A stretch of 8,259 nt of DNA, from NCBI GenBank assembly GCA_955652455.1, contig CATPBU010000204.1:1-8259 (forward strand), written 5' to 3'. Position numbers and translations under genes: made by a program. The notes beneath the pieces are model-generated. The model saw nothing but the letters and a program-made list of their open reading frames with translations. It made no database searches and was not told the origin of the DNA. Shown in pieces: positions 5,415 to 8,259 of the stretch (within the stretch, counting starts at the first letter, position 1; the number at the start of each line of letters is the position of its first letter). Source of the stretch: Candidatus Dormiibacterota bacterium (GTDB lineage Bacteria; Chloroflexota; Dormibacteria; UBA8260).

Positions 5415-7222
5415 GAGACCGCGCCTGCCGGGAGCTCGTCGCCGTCCTCGACGACCGGCACGGGTCCGGACGGCACCGCGTCGACGAGCGACCGCTCGAG
5501 CCGCAGAATGCGTCGCAGGATGGCGACGGACGACGCGTACGTGGAGTCCATGCCGAAGTAGGAGAGGCCACGCGCGCCCAGTGTCCGCGCCTGGGTGAAC
5601 GGCGTGTCCGACGCGTAATGGATCACCCCGAAGTCCACGGGCAGCTGCGAGAAATTCACCGGCTCACCCATCGGGTAGCGCGCCGCCTCGCTCATCTCGT
5701 ACATCGCGCAGCAGTACGGCCCAGCCTCCATCTCGACGACGGAGAAAGCCTCGCGGTGGTAGTAATCGAGGTAGCCCCGATTCTGCAGGAATGTGCCCTT
5801 GACGGTCACTGCCCGCTGGTTGTCGAGCCCGCTCCCGAAGCGCAGGTAGGGCGCGATGTCGGACACCCGAAACGCGTTGTCGAGCCAGAAGCTGTTGCTC
5901 GAGTGCTCGTCATGGATGACGTTGCTGATCATGACATCGCCGACGTCAGCATTCAGCGTTGCCGCCTTGCCGAGGACGTAGACGCCGCGCAATTCGGCGG
6001 CTGTCTCGGCTACCTCTCTGAGGATGTTGTACGCCGCCAGACCAAGCGGGTAATCGACATTGACGATGACCGCACGGCTGGCCCGAAGCGCCTGCGCGTC
6101 CACCGGATGGAGCCGTTCGTCCAGGGCTGCGGGGTCGAGCCGGTCAAGAGCGATCACCTGGGCGGAGACGTCGAGCGCAGTGCGGCTGCCCACGGCGACA
6201 ACGCCGGCTTCGCGCTCCTCACGGCGCACGGCCGCCCGTTCGGCGTCGCTGGCGAATCCCCGCTGCCACACGCGCGAGGCGAAGTACAGGAAATTGTCCC
6301 AGTTGCCCTCGGCGCGACCGTCGCGAAAGGCGCGCAGCTCGTCATGCAGCTCGGACAGCCCGAAGCGCTCCACGGCCGCCACCAACTCCTCCTGGTGGCG
6401 GCGAGCGAGGCCGGTGACGAGGTTGCCAAGGCTGTGTGAGTTGCTGCTGACGAAGTAGATGGGACGGTCGAGGAGTCCCTCCGAGCGCATCACGCCCGTG
6501 ACCTGCTGCCACCACCGACGGGTCACCCGTGCATACCCGACCTGTGTCCCGCCAAGCATGCGCAGCCGCAGTGAGAGCCGGCGCCGGCGGAGCAGCCCAA
6601 GCCGGGTGCTGAACGATGGGCCCCACACCTCCTGGAGCTGGGCCCAGTCGTCCTCCGACCCTCCGCAGGCCGCGGCGAGCTCCGCCGGCGTGCCGTGGTC
6701 CTGTGCCAGCCCGGCAAGTGCGGTGCGCAGCTTGTTCCACTCGATCTGGAAGGCGACAAGTGTCGGCACCAGGTCGTCGACGTCCGATGCCGATGCGATC
6801 AGCACCGCCAGGGTGCCTTTGCCGTCGTCGTACCACCTCCGCCGGCGGCCGGGCGCGCCGATCTCGGTCAAACCGGCGAAGGAGCCGAAGCCGCTGCGCT
6901 GGAATATCTCGGCCGATTGCCCCATGACGACCAGCTGGGTGTCGAAGATGGCCTCGGGAAGACGGCGCACGGCGTAGAGGAAGGCTCCGAGGTCGGGAAC
7001 CGGCGAATCGGCCAGCGAGTGGAGACTGCTGCGCATCGCCTTGTGGGTGGGCTCGAGCACGCGCAGGCGGGTCTCGCCGCTGCTGCGCAGCACCGTCGTG
7101 TAGGTGCGCCGATAGACCTCGACCGCCTCAGCGAGTGCGGGCACGCCGTCGTCAGGGTCGGATGGGAGCGGTCGCGCCGGGCCGATGGTGGGCCGCGTGG
7201 TCGGGAGTGCCATCGCCTCCAT
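5411..7222 (-). CDS. DUF6909-like protein with nucleoside-phosphorylase-like C-terminal region
   Basis: This encodes 603 residues from ATG 7222; a second ATG at 7213 is an alternative start. There are no signal peptide or membrane segments, so it is probably cytoplasmic. Residues 30-380 are mostly helical, arginine- and leucine-rich and not recognised, with a notable FVSSNSHSLGNLVTGLARR (257-275). Residues 384-575 are reminiscent of the PNP/MTAN superfamily: GVYVLGKAATLNADVGDVMI (413-432) like its G-x-AGxL...GDIVI strand, VVEMEA (495-500) like the ribose-binding VEMEA, and HYASDTP (535-541) like the SD catalytic-acid motif. By that alignment Glu499 would bind ribose and Asp539 would protonate the base. 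From memory the whole protein matches DUF6909, a family of unknown function. The divergent neighbour is an adenosine kinase, which fits nucleoside metabolism. It is the first gene of the minus-strand operon. Confidence 0.85.
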   Translation of the reverse strand: MEAMALPTTRPTIGPARPLPSDPDDGVPALAEAVEVYRRTYTTVLRSSGETRLRVLEPTHKAMRSSLHSLADSPVPDLGAFLYAVRRLPEAIFDTQLVVMGQSAEIFQRSGFGSFAGLTEIGAPGRRRRWYDDGKGTLAVLIASASDVDDLVPTLVAFQIEWNKLRTALAGLAQDHGTPAELAAACGGSEDDWAQLQEVWGPSFSTRLGLLRRRRLSLRLRMLGGTQVGYARVTRRWWQQVTGVMRSEGLLDRPIYFVSSNSHSLGNLVTGLARRHQEELVAAVERFGLSELHDELRAFRDGRAEGNWDNFLYFASRVWQRGFASDAERAAVRREEREAGVVAVGSRTALDVSAQVIALDRLDPAALDERLHPVDAQALRASRAVIVNVDYPLGLAAYNILREVAETAAELRGVYVLGKAATLNADVGDVMISNVIHDEHSSNSFWLDNAFRVSDIAPYLRFGSGLDNQRAVTVKGTFLQNRGYLDYYHREAFSVVEMEAGPYCCAMYEMSEAARYPMGEPVNFSQLPVDFGVIHYASDTPFTQARTLGARGLSYFGMDSTYASSVAILRRILRLERSLVDAVPSGPVPVVEDGDELPAGAVS

Positions 7223-7250
7223 TCTCGCCCGCCCCGGCGCTCGGCGGCTC

Positions 7251-7269
7251 GGTCACGGTGGTCGTGGCC
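7251..7269. promoter_or_regulatory. Imperfect palindrome in the divergent promoter region (possible operator)
   Basis: GGTCACG (7251-7257), five-base spacer, CGTGGCC (7263-7269); six of seven positions are complementary. It lies in the 76-bp gap between the divergent 603-aa protein gene and adenosine kinase, overlapping where a -35 for the kinase would be. The symmetry is modest and could be chance in GC-rich DNA. Confidence 0.3.
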
Positions 7270-7283
7270 CTGCCGACGCTGCC

Positions 7284-7289
7284 TATGCT
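7284..7289 (+). promoter_or_regulatory. Candidate -10 box (TATGCT) for adenosine kinase
   Basis: TATGCT fits TANNNT and ends nine bases before the ATG at 7299. Transcription would therefore begin within a few bases of the start codon. No Shine-Dalgarno sequence is present in GCCCGTCC just before the ATG. Confidence 0.4.
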
Positions 7290-7298
7290 TGCCCGTCC

Positions 7299-8237
7299 AT
7301 GGGAACCATCGCAGTCACCGGTTCGGTTGCCTTCGACACCATCATGGTGTTCCCAGGGCATTTCGCCGAGCACATCATCAGCGACCAGGCGCACATCCTC
7401 AACGTGTCGTTCCTCGTCGACCGATTGGAGAAGCGCCGCGGAGGCACCGCGGCGAACATCGCGTACAACCTGGCTCTGCTCGGCGAGCGGCCGCTGCTCT
7501 GCGCCGCGGTGGGCAACGACTTCGCCGAGTACGGTGCCGCTCTGACAGCGGCCGGGGTTGACACGTCCGGCGCGCTGATGTTCGACGACATCTCCACGGC
7601 CTCCGCCTTCATCACCACCGATGCCGACGACAACCAGATCACCGCGTTCTACGCGGGAGCGATGGGGCGCTCGGCTCGAGTCGACCTCGCCGCCCTGTCC
7701 GATGTCGAACACGTCGTCGTCGCCCCCGACGCGCCCGACGGCATGAGGCTGCACATCGAGCAGGCCGCCAAGCTGGGCGCCAAGCTGGTGTTCGCCCCCG
7801 CCCAGCAGCTCAGCTCGATGAGCGACGAGACACTGGTGGCCGGGATTGAGGCGGCGTGGGTCCTGGTCGGCAACGACTATGAGTTCCAGGTCATCCAGCG
7901 CCGCACCGGTCGCGACCCGGGGTCGCTTGCAGGCAGCGGGGCGATCGTTGCGCTGACCCGCGGCGGCCAGGGTAGTCAGCTGCACATTGGTGGCGCGGTG
8001 CACCCCATCCCGGTGGCGAAACCGGTGGCCCTGGTCGACCCGACCGGCGCCGGCGACGCCTACATCGCCGGCCTGTTGGCGGGGCTGCGCGCCGGGCGCG
8101 ATCCCCAGGTGGCTGCTCGCATCGGCGCGCTGGCGGCAACCTACGTCACCGAACAGCAGGGCCCGCAGAGCCACCAGTACACCCGCGACGAGTTCGCCGA
8201 CCGCTACGCCGCCTCGTTCGGGCAGCCACTGAACTGA
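7299..8237 (+). CDS. adoK: Adenosine kinase, PfkB/ribokinase family
   Basis: This encodes 312 residues from ATG 7299. The frame is open further upstream to 7185, but that extension lies across the neighbour's start and has no homology; the family begins at MxTIAVTGSVAxD. The enzyme phosphorylates adenosine to AMP with ATP in purine salvage. The N-terminus closely resembles M. tuberculosis AdoK (Rv2202c, formerly CbhK): IAVTGSVAFDTIMVFPGHFA, then VSFLVDRLEKRRGGTAANIA (36-55), the substrate-side GG-x-x-x-N signature. Later come NDYE (192-195), the PfkB NxxE motif, and DPTGAGDA (247-254), the anion-hole signature with Asp253 as catalytic base. Length is normal and no key residue is missing. It is transcribed away from the DUF6909-like operon. 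Other PfkB sugar kinases are less likely given the N-terminal match. Confidence 0.88.
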   Translation: MGTIAVTGSVAFDTIMVFPGHFAEHIISDQAHILNVSFLVDRLEKRRGGTAANIAYNLALLGERPLLCAAVGNDFAEYGAALTAAGVDTSGALMFDDISTASAFITTDADDNQITAFYAGAMGRSARVDLAALSDVEHVVVAPDAPDGMRLHIEQAAKLGAKLVFAPAQQLSSMSDETLVAGIEAAWVLVGNDYEFQVIQRRTGRDPGSLAGSGAIVALTRGGQGSQLHIGGAVHPIPVAKPVALVDPTGAGDAYIAGLLAGLRAGRDPQVAARIGALAATYVTEQQGPQSHQYTRDEFADRYAASFGQPLN

Positions 8238-8259
8238 TTCAATCGCGAAGCGACAGCGG

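Noticed and set aside
5384..6439. A 351-codon plus-strand frame
   Set aside because: It is antisense to the DUF6909-like gene, whose own frame carries clear conserved motifs.
7185..7298. Upstream GTG start giving a 350-aa adenosine kinase
   Set aside because: The extra 38 residues have no family similarity and would overlap the divergent gene's start; the family N-terminus begins at ATG 7299.
7152..8174. A 340-codon minus-strand frame
   Set aside because: It is antisense to adenosine kinase and overlaps the start of the divergent gene; no domain visible.
1..8259. tRNA, rRNA, CRISPR arrays, insertion sequences or integrase attachment sites
   Set aside because: No cloverleaf, rRNA-like stretch, regularly spaced repeats or transposase/integrase motifs were seen on either strand.

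Overview
The window is GC-rich (all gaps and third codon positions are strongly G/C) and reads as chromosomal DNA of a high-GC actinobacterium. Three things point that way: a mycobacterial-type adenosine kinase (AdoK) with the N-terminal signature of that family, start codons sitting directly behind TANNNT -10 boxes (leaderless expression), and frequent GTG starts in GTGA stop/start overlaps. The lineage below phylum is a guess; an acidimicrobial or related environmental actinobacterium would fit. No rRNA, tRNA, CRISPR array, transposase or phage gene was seen.

Layout. 1-184 (+): C-terminal end of a rhodanese-domain protein with its active-site loop. 201-476 (-): small proline-rich protein with a C-terminal membrane anchor. 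537-1367 (+): uncharacterised polytopic membrane protein, divergent from the previous gene across a 60-bp promoter region. 1368-1515: intergenic element between convergent genes, built as a large inverted repeat with a perfect 9-bp inner hairpin. 1516-7222 (-): five closely packed genes that look like one operon, in transcription order: a 603-aa protein that I recall as the DUF6909 family and whose C-terminal third looks like a nucleoside phosphorylase; a thioredoxin-like lipoprotein (4-nt overlap); an ABC-F translation factor; a 48-codon remnant of hypoxanthine phosphoribosyltransferase (hpt); and an EamA/DMT transporter (4-nt overlap). 7299-8237 (+): adenosine kinase, divergent from the operon. 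The last 22 bases hold nothing recognisable.

How the genes may fit together. The adenosine kinase, the phosphorylase-like protein and the hpt remnant suggest a purine/nucleoside salvage neighbourhood, although the ABC-F, lipoprotein and transporter have no clear link to it. The two most unusual observations are: (i) the hpt gene appears to have lost its whole catalytic core by an in-frame deletion while keeping its start, a -10-like promoter and its translational coupling to the EamA gene; and (ii) the 603-aa protein carries motifs matching the GDxxI, VEMEA and SD positions of the PNP/MTAN superfamily behind about 380 residues of unrecognised sequence.
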